DNA of 64,000 nt from Mycobacterium noviomagense (GCF_010731635.1 NZ_AP022583.1:496001-560000); one strand, 5' to 3'; positions 1-9,657 are shown, numbered from the stretch's first letter. A program made the numbers and translations. The notes: generated by a model not told the origin, from the sequence alone.

Positions 1-969
1 TTCTTGGCGCGTCGGTTGCTGAACTACGTCGTCCTGCTGGCACTTGCGTCGTTCTTGACGTTCTGCCTGACATCCCTGGCGTTTCATCCGCTGGACAGTT
101 TCATCCAGCGCCACCCGCAGCCTCCGGCGGAGGCCATCCACGCCAAAGCCGTTCAGCTCGGTTTGGACAAACCGATACCGATCCGGTACGGCAAATGGAT
201 TGCCGGCGTGGTCCACGGTGATTTCGGCACGACGGTGGCGGGCCATCCCGTTTCCGAAGAGCTGTGGCGCCGAGTGGGGATCAGCCTGCGGCTCCTGGTG
301 ATCGGTTCGGTGGTGGGCATGGCGGTCGGCGTCATCGTGGGCGCGTGGGGCGCGATCCGTCAGTACCACATGAGCGACCGGGTGATCACCGTGCTGTCGT
401 TGATCACCCTGAGCATCCCGTCATTCGTACTCGCGGGCTTGCTGATCCTGGCCGGGCTGCGGGTGAACATGCTTACCGGGCTGCAGATGTTCCTGTACAC
501 CGGTGAGACGTCACCGATTCCGCACGGCGGATGGTGGGACCAGCTGGTCGACCGCGCGCAGCACATCGTCTTGCCAAGTCTCACACTGGCCTTGGGGGCG
601 GTCGCTGTGTTCAGCCGCTATCAGCGCAACGCGATGCTGGACGTGCTCAGCGAGGATTTCATCCGCACCGCTCGCGCCAAGGGCCTGACCCGCCGCCGCG
701 CGCTGTTCAAACACGGCCTGCGCACCGCTCTGATTCCGCTGGCCACTTTGTTCGCCTACGGAGTCAGCGGTCTGGTCGTCGGGGCGGTGTTCGTCGAAAA
801 GATCTTCGGCTGGCACGGCATGGGCGAGTGGGCGATACAAGGCATCTCGACGCAGGACACCAACATCGTGCTCGCGATCGCGCTGTTTTCTGGGGCGGCC
901 GTGCTGCTGGCCGGGCTGTTGTCCGACGTCTTCTATGCGGTGCTGGATCCCAGGGTGCGGGTGTCATGA
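1..969 (+). CDS. oppB: peptide ABC transporter permease OppB (5' end cut by window)
   Basis: Inner-membrane permease of an Opp/Dpp-type oligopeptide importer. Base 1 is already in frame; a TTG at 4 is the first possible start, but the M. tuberculosis orthologue (Rv1283c, from memory) carries a few residues before the LARRLLNY stretch, so about four codons probably lie outside the window. Around six hydrophobic segments are visible, and the cytoplasmic EAA-type loop that docks on the ATPase (EDFIRTARAKGL, about residue 217) is intact. The stop overlaps the oppC start by 4 bases (ATGA), which points to translational coupling in an oppBCDA operon. Confidence 0.95.
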   Translation, partial: FLARRLLNYVVLLALASFLTFCLTSLAFHPLDSFIQRHPQPPAEAIHAKAVQLGLDKPIPIRYGKWIAGVVHGDFGTTVAGHPVSEELWRRVGISLRLLVIGSVVGMAVGVIVGAWGAIRQYHMSDRVITVLSLITLSIPSFVLAGLLILAGLRVNMLTGLQMFLYTGETSPIPHGGWWDQLVDRAQHIVLPSLTLALGAVAVFSRYQRNAMLDVLSEDFIRTARAKGLTRRRALFKHGLRTALIPLATLFAYGVSGLVVGAVFVEKIFGWHGMGEWAIQGISTQDTNIVLAIALFSGAAVLLAGLLSDVFYAVLDPRVRVS

Positions 970-1901
970 CACAAGAGGTCACCGCGGAAACCACCCCCGT
1001 CCGCTCCGGCATCCACCCGGCCGCCTTCACGTCACGGCGAACCTTGTTGGCGCGGCGGTTTTTCCGAAACAAGCCAGCCGTGGTGGCGCTGTTCCTGCTG
1101 GCGCTGTTGTTCATCGGGTGCTATGCGCTGCCGCCGATACTGCCCTACGGTTACAACGATCTGGACTACAACTCCCTGCTGCAACCACCGTCGCTTCGAC
1201 ACTGGTTCGGCACCAATGCTCTTGGCCAGGATCTGCTGGCCCGGACGCTGCGCGGCATGCAGAAGTCGATGCTCATCGGTTTTTGTGTGGCGCTGATCTC
1301 GACCAGTATCGCCGCGACCGTGGGATCGGTGGCCGGGTATTTCGGCGGCTGGCGTGACCGGGCGCTGATGTGGCTGGTGGACCTTCTGCTGGTGGTGCCG
1401 AGCTTCATCCTGATCGCCATCGTCACGCCGCGTATCAAGCAGTCGAGCAACATACTGTGGCTGATCGTCCTGCTGGCGGTGTTCAACTGGATGGTCAGCT
1501 CCCGGATGGTGCGCGGCATGACGATGAGTCTGCGAGAACGCGAGTTCATTCGCGCGGCGAAGTACATGGGGGTGGCCAGCCGGCGCATTATCGTCCATCA
1601 CATAGTGCCGAACGTTGCCTCAATCCTCATCATCGACGCGACACTCAACGTCGCCTTCGCCATCCTCGCCGAAACCAGTTTGAGTTTCCTGGGATTCGGT
1701 GTCCAGCCGCCCGACGTGTCACTGGGCAACCTGATCGCCGAGGGCACTTCTTCGACCACCACGTTCCCGTGGGTCTTTTTGTTTCCGGCGGGCGCGTTGG
1801 TGCTGATCGTCTTCTGCGCCAACCTCACCGGCGACGCCTTGCGGGACGCGTTTGATCCGCGCAGCCGGTCGACGCCCCGCCGGAAGCGGCGCCCCAAGTG
1901 A
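966..1901 (+). CDS. oppC: peptide ABC transporter permease OppC
   Basis: Second permease of the peptide importer, 311 aa. After a polar N-terminal tail of about 30 residues there is a first membrane segment ([17 protein letters not shown]), a periplasmic loop with the family motif [15 protein letters not shown], then further membrane segments and the EAA loop ([12 protein letters not shown], about residue 192). The ATG at 966 was chosen because it overlaps the oppB stop; the much longer upstream open frame is only the out-of-frame shadow of oppB. The stop overlaps the GTG of oppD. Orthologue: Rv1282c. No unusual features. Confidence 0.95.
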   Translation: MTQEVTAETTPVRSGIHPAAFTSRRTLLARRFFRNKPAVVALFLLALLFIGCYALPPILPYGYNDLDYNSLLQPPSLRHWFGTNALGQDLLARTLRGMQKSMLIGFCVALISTSIAATVGSVAGYFGGWRDRALMWLVDLLLVVPSFILIAIVTPRIKQSSNILWLIVLLAVFNWMVSSRMVRGMTMSLREREFIRAAKYMGVASRRIIVHHIVPNVASILIIDATLNVAFAILAETSLSFLGFGVQPPDVSLGNLIAEGTSSTTTFPWVFLFPAGALVLIVFCANLTGDALRDAFDPRSRSTPRRKRRPK

Positions 1902-3745
1902 GCGCCTTGCTGGAAGTGACGGACCTCAACGTCACCTTCGTAACCGAGGATCTGCTGGTCCCCGCGGTGCGGGGTACGAGTTACCGCATCGATCCGGGTG
2001 AGGTGGTGGCCATAGTCGGCGAATCCGGTTGTGGCAAAACGACTGCCGCGATGGCCGTAGTCGGGCTGCTGCCCGAATATGCTCAGGTGTCCGGATCGGT
2101 GCGGTTGCACGATCAGGAGCTGCTCGGCCTATCCGACAACGAGATGTCACAGATCCGCGGCAAGACGATCGGCACTGTGTTCCAAGACCCGATGTCGGCG
2201 CTGACGCCCGTCTACACCGTCGGCGACCAGATCGCCGAAGCCATCGCGGTCCACAACCGTCAAATCGGCAGGGCGAATGCCCGAAAGCGTGCAGTCGAGC
2301 TGCTCGAACTGGTCGGCATTGCCCAACCGGAACGCCGCGCCAGAGCCTTCCCGCACGAGCTGTCGGGCGGCGAGCGCCAGCGCGTGGTGATCGCGATCGC
2401 CATCGCCAACGACCCCGACCTGCTGATCTGCGACGAACCCACCACCGCGCTGGATGTCACCGTGCAGGCACAGATCCTCGACGTATTGCGGACCGCGCGC
2501 GACGTCACCGGCGCCGGTGTGCTGATCATTACCCATGACCTCGGCGTGGTGTCGGAGTTTGCCGACCGGGCACTGGTCATGTATGCCGGTCGCCCGGTCG
2601 AAACGGCCACGGTCGATGAGCTTTACCGCGACCGCCGGATGCCCTACACGGTCGGATTACTGGGTTCGGTGCCACGGCTGGACGCCCCGCGGGGCACCCG
2701 GCTGATCCCGATCCCGGGGGCGCCGCCGACCGTGACGTCGCGGTCGCCCGGCGTGTGCACGTTCGCCCCCCGCTGCCCACTGTCGGTGGACGAATGTCTT
2801 TCCGCCGAACCCGATCTCGTCACCATCCGCGACGGCCACCAGGCTGCGTGCATCCGCACCGATCACGTCGCGGGGCGCAGTGCGGCCGAGATCTTCGGAG
2901 TGTCGACGCAGCCGCAGGCGGACAACACCACGGCAGAACCTCCGGTCGTGCTGAAGGTCACCGACCTTGCCAAGACGTACCGGCTCACCAAGGGTGTAGT
3001 TTTTCGTCGGCAGGTGGGCGAGGTTCGTGCCGTCGACGGGGTCAGCTTCACCTTGGAGCAAGGCCGCACCCTGGGCATCGTCGGTGAATCCGGCTCGGGC
3101 AAATCGACGACACTGACCCAGGTTCTCGAGCTCACCAAACCAGAGGCGGGCTCCATCGAAATCCTGGGCGCCGACGTCGCAGCCATTGATGCGGCCGCAC
3201 GTCGCACCCTACGGACCGAACTGCAAGTGGTGTTCCAAGACCCGGTGGCGTCGCTCGATCCACGGCTGCCGGTGTTCGACGTCATTGCCGAGCCGTTGGT
3301 CGCCGACGGATTCGACAAGCGTCGGTGTGACGAACGGGTGGCCGAGCTCTTGGGGATCGTCGGACTCGATCATGCTGACGCCAGCCGCTATCCCGCCGAG
3401 TTCTCCGGCGGGCAAAAGCAGCGAATCGGTATTGCGCGGGCGCTGGCGCTGCAGCCGAAGGTCCTTGCGCTCGACGAGCCCGTGTCGGCTCTCGACGTCT
3501 CAATTCAGGCGGGCATCATCAACTTGCTGCTGGACTTGCAGCAGCAATTCGGGTTGTCCTATCTGTTTGTGTCGCACGACCTTTCGGTGGTCAAACACCT
3601 GGCCCACCGGGTCGCGGTGATGTACCGGGGAAAGATCGTCGAGCAAGGCGACGGCGACCAGGTGTTCACCAACCCGCAGCACGAGTACACGCGCCGACTG
3701 CTGGCCGCGGTGCCGCGCGCACATTCCGATGTCACCAGCGGTTAG
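1898..3745 (+). CDS. oppD: peptide ABC transporter ATPase OppD, two fused nucleotide-binding domains
   Basis: Cytoplasmic ATPase that powers the OppBC channel; 615 aa holding two complete ABC domains, equivalent to OppD and OppF of enterics joined together. Domain 1: Walker [10 protein letters not shown] (about 41), signature LSGGERQRV (about 155), Walker [13 protein letters not shown]. It is followed by the peptide-transporter C-terminal zone with cysteines ([15 protein letters not shown], about 285). Domain 2: Walker [11 protein letters not shown] (about 395), signature FSGGQKQRI, Walker [13 protein letters not shown]. Both ATP sites look catalytic. The GTG start overlaps the oppC stop. The fused arrangement matches Rv1281c. 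Confidence 0.96.
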   Translation: MSALLEVTDLNVTFVTEDLLVPAVRGTSYRIDPGEVVAIVGESGCGKTTAAMAVVGLLPEYAQVSGSVRLHDQELLGLSDNEMSQIRGKTIGTVFQDPMSALTPVYTVGDQIAEAIAVHNRQIGRANARKRAVELLELVGIAQPERRARAFPHELSGGERQRVVIAIAIANDPDLLICDEPTTALDVTVQAQILDVLRTARDVTGAGVLIITHDLGVVSEFADRALVMYAGRPVETATVDELYRDRRMPYTVGLLGSVPRLDAPRGTRLIPIPGAPPTVTSRSPGVCTFAPRCPLSVDECLSAEPDLVTIRDGHQAACIRTDHVAGRSAAEIFGVSTQPQADNTTAEPPVVLKVTDLAKTYRLTKGVVFRRQVGEVRAVDGVSFTLEQGRTLGIVGESGSGKSTTLTQVLELTKPEAGSIEILGADVAAIDAAARRTLRTELQVVFQDPVASLDPRLPVFDVIAEPLVADGFDKRRCDERVAELLGIVGLDHADASRYPAEFSGGQKQRIGIARALALQPKVLALDEPVSALDVSIQAGIINLLLDLQQQFGLSYLFVSHDLSVVKHLAHRVAVMYRGKIVEQGDGDQVFTNPQHEYTRRLLAAVPRAHSDVTSG

Positions 3746-3755
3746 CATCGCGCGG

Positions 3756-5429
3756 GTGAGAAACCCGCCGATGATTGTCAAGCTTGCGGCGCTGGCCCTG
3801 GTTGTGAGTGTGGTCGTCGGCGGCTGCGCGGACGGATACCGGGACCTTCAGCAGGGCCATGCCGCACGGGTCGGCACGACCAGCGACATGAATCCCCGCG
3901 ACCCCGCGACCCTGCGCGACGGCGGTAACCTGCGACTTGCGCTGAGCGAATTCCCCTCCAACTTCAACGAATTGAACATCGACGGCAACACCGCCGACGT
4001 CGGTTCGATCGTCACGCCCACGCTTCCCGGTGCGTTTATCACCCAGCCCGACGGCACGCCGAAACTCAACACCGACTACTTCGTCGATGTCGAGCTGAGC
4101 AGCACCAACCCCCAGGTGGTCACATACACGATCAATCCCAAAGCGGTATGGACCGACGGCACCCCGATCACCTGGCAAGATCTCAAATCCGAGGTCGACG
4201 CGTGCAGCGGCCGGGACAAGCGGTACTTGATCGCCAGCAGGGCGGGGTTCGAACGGGTGAAGTCGGTGACCCGAGGCGTCGACGACCGCCAGGCGGTCAT
4301 CAGCTTCGCCGAACCGTACGCGGAATGGCGCGGAATGTTCGCCGGAGGTATGCAACCACGCAGCATGACGGCGAATCCCGACGTCTTCAACAAGGGTCAA
4401 CTCAACGCCCCGGGTCCCTCAGCCGGGCCGTTCATCGTTTCCACGATCGACAAAGCAGCGCAGCGGATAGTGCTGCGCCGCAATCCTCACTGGTGGGGTG
4501 CCAAGCCGCGGCTGGACTCGATCACGTTTCTCGTGCTGGACGCCACCGCGGTCATTCCCGCCCTGCAGAACAACGCCATCGATGCCGCCGAGGTCGGCAC
4601 CCTCGACGAAATGGTCACCGCCGAGCGCACTCCCGAAATCGTCATCCGGCGTGCGCCGGCGCCCACGTGGTATCACTTCACCTTCAACGGCGCGCCTGGG
4701 TCCATCCTCGCCGACGAGAAGCTGCGGGTAGCGATCTGCAGGGGAATCGACCGCCAAGCCATAGTCAACATCGTCCAGCACGGCCTGACCGACCATCCGG
4801 TGCCGCTGAACAATCATATTTACGTCGCCGGCCAGGTGGGCTACCAAAACAACAGCGCGCCAGGGGCTTTCAACCCGGATCAGGCACGTCGAGATTTGGA
4901 TTCACTGGGCTGGCAACTCAAGGGGGCCGTCCGCGAAAAGGACGGCAAGCAGCTAGTCATCCGTGACGTGTTCTTCGATGCGCCCACGGCCCGTCAGATC
5001 GCCCTGGTCGCTCAGCAGAGCCTTTCCCAGGTCGGTGTCAAGCTGGTGCTCGAACCCAAACCGGGCACCGGGTTCTTCAGCCAATATGTCGGGGTCGGCG
5101 ACTTCGACATGGTCCAATTCGGCTGGGTGGGCAACGCTTTCCCGCTGTCTGCGCTGCCACAGATATACACCTCGGACGGTGACACCAACTTCGGCAAGAT
5201 CGGCACCCACGCGATCGACGCCAAGATCGAGCAAACACTGTCCGAACTCGACCAGGACAAGGCCCGCGCGCTCGCCAACGAGGTCGACACCATGATCTGG
5301 CAGGAGGGATTCAGCCTGCCGCTGTTTCAGTCACCCGGTGATAGAGCGGTGCGCAGCGATCTGGCCAACTACGGCGCACCAGGGCTGGCCGACGTGGTCT
5401 ACACCGCAATCGGATTCACGAGGGACTAA
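3756..5429 (+). CDS. oppA: peptide-binding lipoprotein OppA
   Basis: Extracytoplasmic substrate-binding protein of the importer (SBP family 5), about 557 aa. The GTG at 3756 gives a compact lipoprotein signal peptide (MRNPPMIVKLAALALVVSVV, then GGC as the lipidated cysteine); an ATG at 3729 overlapping oppD is the alternative and only adds nine polar residues. The mature part has family-5 landmarks such as YTINPKAVWTDGTPITWQD, LRRNPHWWG and GIDRQAIV. It is the last gene of the operon. The protein aligns by eye along its whole length with Rv1280c, which binds peptides and has been linked to glutathione and peptide uptake in M. tuberculosis. Confidence 0.94.
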   Translation: MRNPPMIVKLAALALVVSVVVGGCADGYRDLQQGHAARVGTTSDMNPRDPATLRDGGNLRLALSEFPSNFNELNIDGNTADVGSIVTPTLPGAFITQPDGTPKLNTDYFVDVELSSTNPQVVTYTINPKAVWTDGTPITWQDLKSEVDACSGRDKRYLIASRAGFERVKSVTRGVDDRQAVISFAEPYAEWRGMFAGGMQPRSMTANPDVFNKGQLNAPGPSAGPFIVSTIDKAAQRIVLRRNPHWWGAKPRLDSITFLVLDATAVIPALQNNAIDAAEVGTLDEMVTAERTPEIVIRRAPAPTWYHFTFNGAPGSILADEKLRVAICRGIDRQAIVNIVQHGLTDHPVPLNNHIYVAGQVGYQNNSAPGAFNPDQARRDLDSLGWQLKGAVREKDGKQLVIRDVFFDAPTARQIALVAQQSLSQVGVKLVLEPKPGTGFFSQYVGVGDFDMVQFGWVGNAFPLSALPQIYTSDGDTNFGKIGTHAIDAKIEQTLSELDQDKARALANEVDTMIWQEGFSLPLFQSPGDRAVRSDLANYGAPGLADVVYTAIGFTRD

Positions 5430-5870
5430 TAAACCACACCGCGGGTTTCGTCCACACTTTTTTGAGGGGGCACCGGCCCGGTTGGTCATGGAGGCGCCGT
5501 AGTAGCTGGCTTCGGCTTCCGTGGGTGCGCGGCGGCCAAGGCGGCGCAGCGGGGACGCGTTAGTAGGGTCTGCTTAGCCCATCGCAGCGGAACTGGTGCT
5601 CCGGTTAGCCCGCCGTCAACCGGAAAGATCACCGAACCACCCTGACGGGACGTCGGGAGTCTGCTCCGATCGGCAGCGGTCGCTGCGTGTTGATGTGCCG
5701 TTTGAGGTTCGGCTACCGGCACGGTTGCCAACGCGAGGGCAACCGGCTTGAGGTTCGCCGAAGCCGGTTCGAAATAGCCCTACTGCCACCACTTGAGTGC
5801 TCGGTCTTGACGGTGTCAATAGCGGCAATCCACTTCCGGTCAGTGCAGCAGCGGGTGCCGCGGCACTTCG
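5430..5870. other. 441-base intergenic region, nothing recognised
   Basis: Lies between oppA and the convergent tetR gene, at the left edge of the accessory block. Short open frames occur on both strands (for example 5486-5731 on minus and 5687-5962 on plus), but they lack convincing start signals and I recognise no family in them. The composition is patchier than in the flanking genes and the stretch may be a decayed remnant left by the insertion. No clear hairpin followed by T residues was found for oppA. Confidence 0.4.
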
Positions 5871-6476
5871 TCACGAGCGCCGATCATGACTTTGATGTCC
5901 ACTATTGGCATGGGACGAATGGCGGGCGAAAACGCTTTCGACGGTGCGCGGTAGGTGCTTGACGGCTGGCGGTCCACGCAGGGCCAACTGCATCAAGTAG
6001 CCAGGCAGAACGCACAAGAGCAAGTCGGTCGCCACCGCCTCGTCGTGGCCGGGGCGTTTCGACGAGCGCAACAGCCGAGTTGCGGCGCCGATCGAATCGC
6101 GTAGTCGCTGAGCCAGCGTGGGGTTGCGCATCGCTTCTGACCAGACGAGTAGCGCGATCGCCGCGAATCCGTCCTCGGAATGACGGGCCGTGACGAATTC
6201 GAGTACGGCAGCGATGGTCGCTTCGGCGGTCAACCCTTCCTCGACGGACTTCTCGATCACGCCGACAACCTCGTCGAGGTTCTCTGCGGCGATCGCCTCG
6301 ATGACGGCCTCCTTACTCGAAAAGTAGCGATAAACCGCGCCCGAGGAGACGCCGGCCTCATCGACAAGGTCCTGCATCGAGGTGCCGTGAAAGCCGTCTC
6401 GGACGAAGCATCTGCGTGCCGCGGCGAGGATGTGCGCTCGCCGCTCGGCACGGTACTCCGGTGACACTTTCGGCAT
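5871..6476 (-). CDS. TetR/AcrR-family transcriptional regulator
   Basis: 201 aa DNA-binding repressor. The N-terminal TetR helix-turn-helix is clear: RAERRAHILAAARRCF, then DGFHGTSMQDLVDEAGVS and SGAVYRYFSSKEAVIEAI (residues about 8-60); the C-terminal ligand domain is not diagnostic. The ATG at 6476 (MPKVSPEYR) was chosen over an open frame running up to 6926, because upstream of it the sequence is a promoter/operator region and not TetR-like. It is divergent from the operon starting at 6618 and is separated from it by a region with two GAACG-containing palindromes, so it most likely represses itself and that operon. Confidence 0.9.
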   Translation of the reverse strand: MPKVSPEYRAERRAHILAAARRCFVRDGFHGTSMQDLVDEAGVSSGAVYRYFSSKEAVIEAIAAENLDEVVGVIEKSVEEGLTAEATIAAVLEFVTARHSEDGFAAIALLVWSEAMRNPTLAQRLRDSIGAATRLLRSSKRPGHDEAVATDLLLCVLPGYLMQLALRGPPAVKHLPRTVESVFARHSSHANSGHQSHDRRS

Positions 6477-6498
6477 GCCCCCACCATATCGCAAAGAG

Positions 6499-6567
6499 CA
6501 TGAACGTTCGCGTTTGACAGCCGGTCGGCTAGATGTCATCATAAAAACATGAACGCTCGTTCGCTTT
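6499..6567. promoter_or_regulatory. divergent promoter with two TetR-type operators
   Basis: Two related sites lie in the tetR/6618 intergenic gap: CATGAACGTTCGCGTTT (6499-6515), whose core GAACGTTC is a perfect palindrome, and CATGAACGCTCGTTCGCTTT (6548-6567), with arms GAACG and CGTTC around CT. Between them a TTGACA hexamer (6514-6519) is followed at 17-19 bases by an AT-rich stretch (6536-6545) that could be the -10 element for the rightward operon. A TetR dimer on these sites would cover the promoter. The operator assignment is inferred from symmetry and position. Confidence 0.65.
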
Positions 6568-6617
6568 AAGGACCACCTAAGCGACGGGCAAGGTCGACGC
6601 CGAGAAGGAGATGATCG

Positions 6618-7187
6618 ATGAGTGACAACGCCGACTTCGGCACCTTCGGCCGGTTCGTCGAGACACCGGTGGACGCGATGCCGACTGGCATGAAAGAGGC
6701 CTACGACTTCACCCGCGAACTGCGAGGCCTGGTGCCGGGCCCGCACAAGATTTGGCTGGCCAATCCCGAATTGTCCAAAACAATCGTGCCGACCGGCGCG
6801 TACTACCAGCGCGAGTCGACGCTTACCAAAGCAGAAATCGAGATCGCGACCAACCTGGTCTGCGCGCGGTGGCGCAGTGCGTATGCGAGCTATGAACACG
6901 AGATCATCGGTGAGCGAGACGGCCATCTCGAGGCGCGTTCCGTCGAAGCCTTGATCGCCGGGTTGCCCACATCCTTCGACGACCCGCGCCAGCAGGTGGT
7001 CTACGAGCTCGCCTCGGCGCTCGTGGGCCAGCGAGTGGTCCCGACGGGCCTGTACCGCCGCGCCAAGGAGTTACTGGGCGACGCCGGCATAGTCGACGTC
7101 GCCGTGCTGCTGGGCTGGTTCACCATGGTCAGCATGACCCTGGCGGCATTCGACGTGCCCGCCAACGCAACAGGTTTGGACCAGTGA
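6618..7187 (+). CDS. carboxymuconolactone decarboxylase/AhpD-like protein 1
   Basis: 189 aa all-alpha protein of the carboxymuconolactone decarboxylase (CMD)/AhpD superfamily. The core motif region is TKAEIEIATNLVCARWRSAYASYEHE (split here as TKAEIEIATNLVC at about 74 and WRSAYASYEHE after it), with a single cysteine and no CxxC, so a peroxiredoxin-reducing AhpD role is unlikely. A second family helix pair, GDAGIVDVAVLLGWFTMVSMTLAAF by pieces GDAGIVDVAVLLGW and FTMVSMTLAAF, follows. A strong ribosome binding site (AGAAGGAG, 6602-6610) precedes the ATG. First gene of the TetR-controlled operon; the stop overlaps the next start. The substrate is unknown. Confidence 0.85.
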   Translation: MSDNADFGTFGRFVETPVDAMPTGMKEAYDFTRELRGLVPGPHKIWLANPELSKTIVPTGAYYQRESTLTKAEIEIATNLVCARWRSAYASYEHEIIGERDGHLEARSVEALIAGLPTSFDDPRQQVVYELASALVGQRVVPTGLYRRAKELLGDAGIVDVAVLLGWFTMVSMTLAAFDVPANATGLDQ

Positions 7188-7774
7188 GCGCGAAGACTGA
7201 CGGGTTGGGCGGGCGACTGGCACTGGCCGACCGCGACGAGTTGAGCGTGGCGCAACGCAAACTCTTCGACCACATTTCGGTCACCGCTCTGCAATGGGCC
7301 CACCGCAGCGGCTTCGCTGCTACCGACCCAGACGGCCGGCTTATCGGTCCCTTCAACCCCAGCTTGCTCAACCCAAAACTTGCCGCAGCATTCCTGAACT
7401 TGCAGACGGCCGAACAGCAGCACACCTCTCTCGACGAACAGGTCCGCCAGGTGGTCATTCTCACCGTCGGCGCGGTATGGCATGCGACCTACGAGCTTTA
7501 CGCCCACAGTTCGGTCGCCCGCCACGCCGGTCTCTCGGAAGCCGTGATCACCGAACTGGCCGGTGGTAACGAGCCAGCCCAGCTCACCGACGCGCAGACT
7601 GCGGCTCACCGCCTGGCACGCCAACTGTCGACCAGCCACGGCGTCGACGACTCAACCTACCACGACGCCGAGCAGATCTTTGGTGCCGCTGGTGTTTTCG
7701 ACATCGCTGTGCTGACCGGCATCTACCACACCGTCTGCGCCACCCTGACCGCCTTCGCCATTCCCGCACCCTGA
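7184..7774 (+). CDS. carboxymuconolactone decarboxylase/AhpD-like protein 2
   Basis: 196 aa, a second member of the same superfamily as its upstream neighbour but divergent in sequence. Core: SLDEQVRQVVILTVGAVWHATYELYAHSSVA in the middle (only parts quoted: VRQVVILTVGAVW and ATYELYAHSSVA), with the conserved E..H pattern and no CxxC pair, then GAAGVFDIAVLTGIYHTVCA near the C-terminus. The GTG start overlaps the previous stop (GTGA), so the two are translationally coupled and may form a hetero-oligomer. Members of this branch are commonly annotated as gamma-carboxymuconolactone decarboxylases, but true substrate assignment cannot be made from sequence. Confidence 0.84.
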   Translation: MSAKTDGLGGRLALADRDELSVAQRKLFDHISVTALQWAHRSGFAATDPDGRLIGPFNPSLLNPKLAAAFLNLQTAEQQHTSLDEQVRQVVILTVGAVWHATYELYAHSSVARHAGLSEAVITELAGGNEPAQLTDAQTAAHRLARQLSTSHGVDDSTYHDAEQIFGAAGVFDIAVLTGIYHTVCATLTAFAIPAP

Positions 7775-7813
7775 CGACGTCGCACCGAGCCCATGTCGAG
7801 AGGAGTGAAGAAC

Positions 7814-8797
7814 ATGCCGATCGCACCTGTGCCGGCGGTCACGCTGACACCTGTGGCCCACTTCCCGAAGAACTACTTCTTGGAGAACCTCGCCATGCGC
7901 GCCGACGGCTCCACCCTAATCACCGCGGTGCTGCAGAAAGAACTCTGGTACGTCCCGCCCGCGCAGCGTGGATCGGTGGTCGACCCTGTGCTGATGTGCC
8001 GTTTCGACCACCCCGTGACCGGGATCGTCGAAATTACTCCCGATTTGTTCGTCATCAGCCTCACCGAGGCGTACACGACCCACGAATCCTCGCTCGTGCG
8101 AATCGATCTCACCGCTTGGAGTCCTGGCCAACCCGTCACCGCGAAGACCATCTTCCGATTCGACGAGCGCGCTCGCGGACTCAACGGCACCTGCGTTCTC
8201 GGGCCGGGAGTGTTGGCGATCGCCGACTGCTTCGCCGGCCTGATCTGGCGGGTCCACCTTGCCGACGACGCGCGCAGCGCCACCGCCGACGTGTGGTTGA
8301 CCCACGACACCATGGCTTTCGACCCTGACAGCGACGTCCCGCCACCACCGCAGCCCGGCGTCAACGGCGTGCACTACAGCCCCCGCACCGGCTACCTGTA
8401 CTACACCTCCACAGCGCAGAAAGTGTTCATGCGCGTTGCCGTCAACCCCTCCACGCTGGAGCCGGACGGCCAGCCAGAGTTCGTCGCCGCGATCGACAAC
8501 ACGGATGATTTCTGCCTCGACGACGAGGCCGGGTTTGCCTACGTCACCCGCCACCGCGCCAACACCATCGACCGGGTGCCGCTGCAACCTGACGGCGGCA
8601 GCCAAGTCCGTCACCTCATCGGCGACCCGTTCGACGAAGCACTCATCGGACCGTCGAGCGCGTCGTGGGGACGCCTTCCGAGAGAGCATGGCCGAGTTTT
8701 CTACGTCACCACCGACGGCGGTACCACCGCCCCTCCAAACGGCATCGTCCGGAACGCGGCGCTGCTGCGCGTCGAACTGCATCCCGACCAATCATGA
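7814..8797 (+). CDS. SMP-30/gluconolactonase-like beta-propeller protein
   Basis: About 327 aa, resembling the SMP-30/gluconolactonase/LRE-like family of six-bladed propellers, which are mostly metal-dependent lactonases. Indicators: FLENLAMRADGSTLITAV near the N-terminus (the ENL glutamate is a typical metal ligand), NGVHYSPRTGYLYYTST in the middle, and FCLDDEAGFAYVTRH after it. No signal peptide. ATG 7814 was preferred over ATG 7793 because AGGAG (7801-7805) sits 8 bases before 7814. The gene overlaps the next start by 4 bases. In the operon it could open a lactone formed from a ring-cleavage product; that is inference from the neighbours. Confidence 0.75.
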   Translation: MPIAPVPAVTLTPVAHFPKNYFLENLAMRADGSTLITAVLQKELWYVPPAQRGSVVDPVLMCRFDHPVTGIVEITPDLFVISLTEAYTTHESSLVRIDLTAWSPGQPVTAKTIFRFDERARGLNGTCVLGPGVLAIADCFAGLIWRVHLADDARSATADVWLTHDTMAFDPDSDVPPPPQPGVNGVHYSPRTGYLYYTSTAQKVFMRVAVNPSTLEPDGQPEFVAAIDNTDDFCLDDEAGFAYVTRHRANTIDRVPLQPDGGSQVRHLIGDPFDEALIGPSSASWGRLPREHGRVFYVTTDGGTTAPPNGIVRNAALLRVELHPDQS

Positions 8798-9576
8798 TCC
8801 GGCACAGCGCAATCGTCGATTCGACAACGGCTTCGATCGAAACTTACGTCGACGGGCACGGCCCGACCGTGGTAATTGTTCCGTCCTACGGCCGCGACGG
8901 CGGCGCCGACTTCGACCCACTGACCGACGTGCTCGTCGACGCTGGTTACCGGGTGCTGCGGCCCCAACCGCGTGGCATCGCCCGCTCGGTCGGCCCGATG
9001 ACTGCGGTCACCTTTGAAGATATGGCTGGTGATATCGCTTGCGTGATCCACGAACTCGCCGACGGGTCCGCGGTGATACTGGGTCACGCATTCGGCAACT
9101 TCGTGGCGCGCGCAATCGCAGTGCACCATCCCGACAAGGCAGCCGCCGTCATCTTGGCGGCCGCGTCTGGGAAAACCGTTGCACCCGAAGTTGCTTCGGC
9201 TCCAATGCGTGCCGGTGATCTCTCCTTGCCGGACGCCGTCCGGATGGATGCGCTGCGCCTGGCGTTCTTCGCCCCAGAGCACGACGCCTCGCCGTGGTTG
9301 ACGGGCTGGTATCCCGACACCCTGGCGATGCAGGTCGACTGTGCCCAACGCACCGAAGTCGACCGCTACTGGGCTGCCGGTGCTGCGCCAATCCTCGAGA
9401 TCATCGCAGCGCTTGATCCGTTCCACATCCCTGCGCAATGGGGTGACTTGCGGGCGAACTACGGCGACCGCGTTCGCGCGACGATCATCGAGGGTGCCAG
9501 CCATGCGCTATTCCCCGAACAACCCCGAGCAGTCGCCGAAGCCATTGTGGCTTACCTGCCCTCAGTTCTTCCCTAG
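8794..9576 (+). CDS. alpha/beta-hydrolase-fold protein with Ala in place of the nucleophile Ser
   Basis: 260 aa alpha/beta-hydrolase fold. Seen: strand and oxyanion region TVVIVPSYGRDGGADF, the nucleophile-elbow position VILGHAFGNFVARAI and the C-terminal histidine in EGASHALFPEQP. The elbow reads G-H-A-F-G (Ala99, codon GCA at 9088-9090) where active hydrolases have G-x-S-x-G. The rest of the fold looks undisturbed, so this is not a random pseudogene. I have the impression that GHAFGN variants recur in bacterial homologues, but cannot confirm it here. ATG 8794 overlaps the previous stop. A non-hydrolytic reaction or a structural role is possible. Confidence 0.82.
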   Translation: MIRHSAIVDSTTASIETYVDGHGPTVVIVPSYGRDGGADFDPLTDVLVDAGYRVLRPQPRGIARSVGPMTAVTFEDMAGDIACVIHELADGSAVILGHAFGNFVARAIAVHHPDKAAAVILAAASGKTVAPEVASAPMRAGDLSLPDAVRMDALRLAFFAPEHDASPWLTGWYPDTLAMQVDCAQRTEVDRYWAAGAAPILEIIAALDPFHIPAQWGDLRANYGDRVRATIIEGASHALFPEQPRAVAEAIVAYLPSVLP

Positions 9577-9657
9577 CGCTCGGGAATTTCGCCCGCGCAT
9601 GATGGGTTGAATTGCCGGTCTGAACTGCGAACAACGTCATCAGAAAGGGATTTAGTC

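Noticed and set aside
5687..5962. 91-codon plus-strand frame in the oppA-tetR gap
   Set aside because: No ribosome binding site or recognised family, and it overlaps the tetR 3' end.
6499..6567. KstR-type sterol-regulon operator
   Set aside because: GAAC and GTTC half-sites are present, but the spacing does not fit the AAC-NN-GTT core, and the neighbouring TetR is not KstR.
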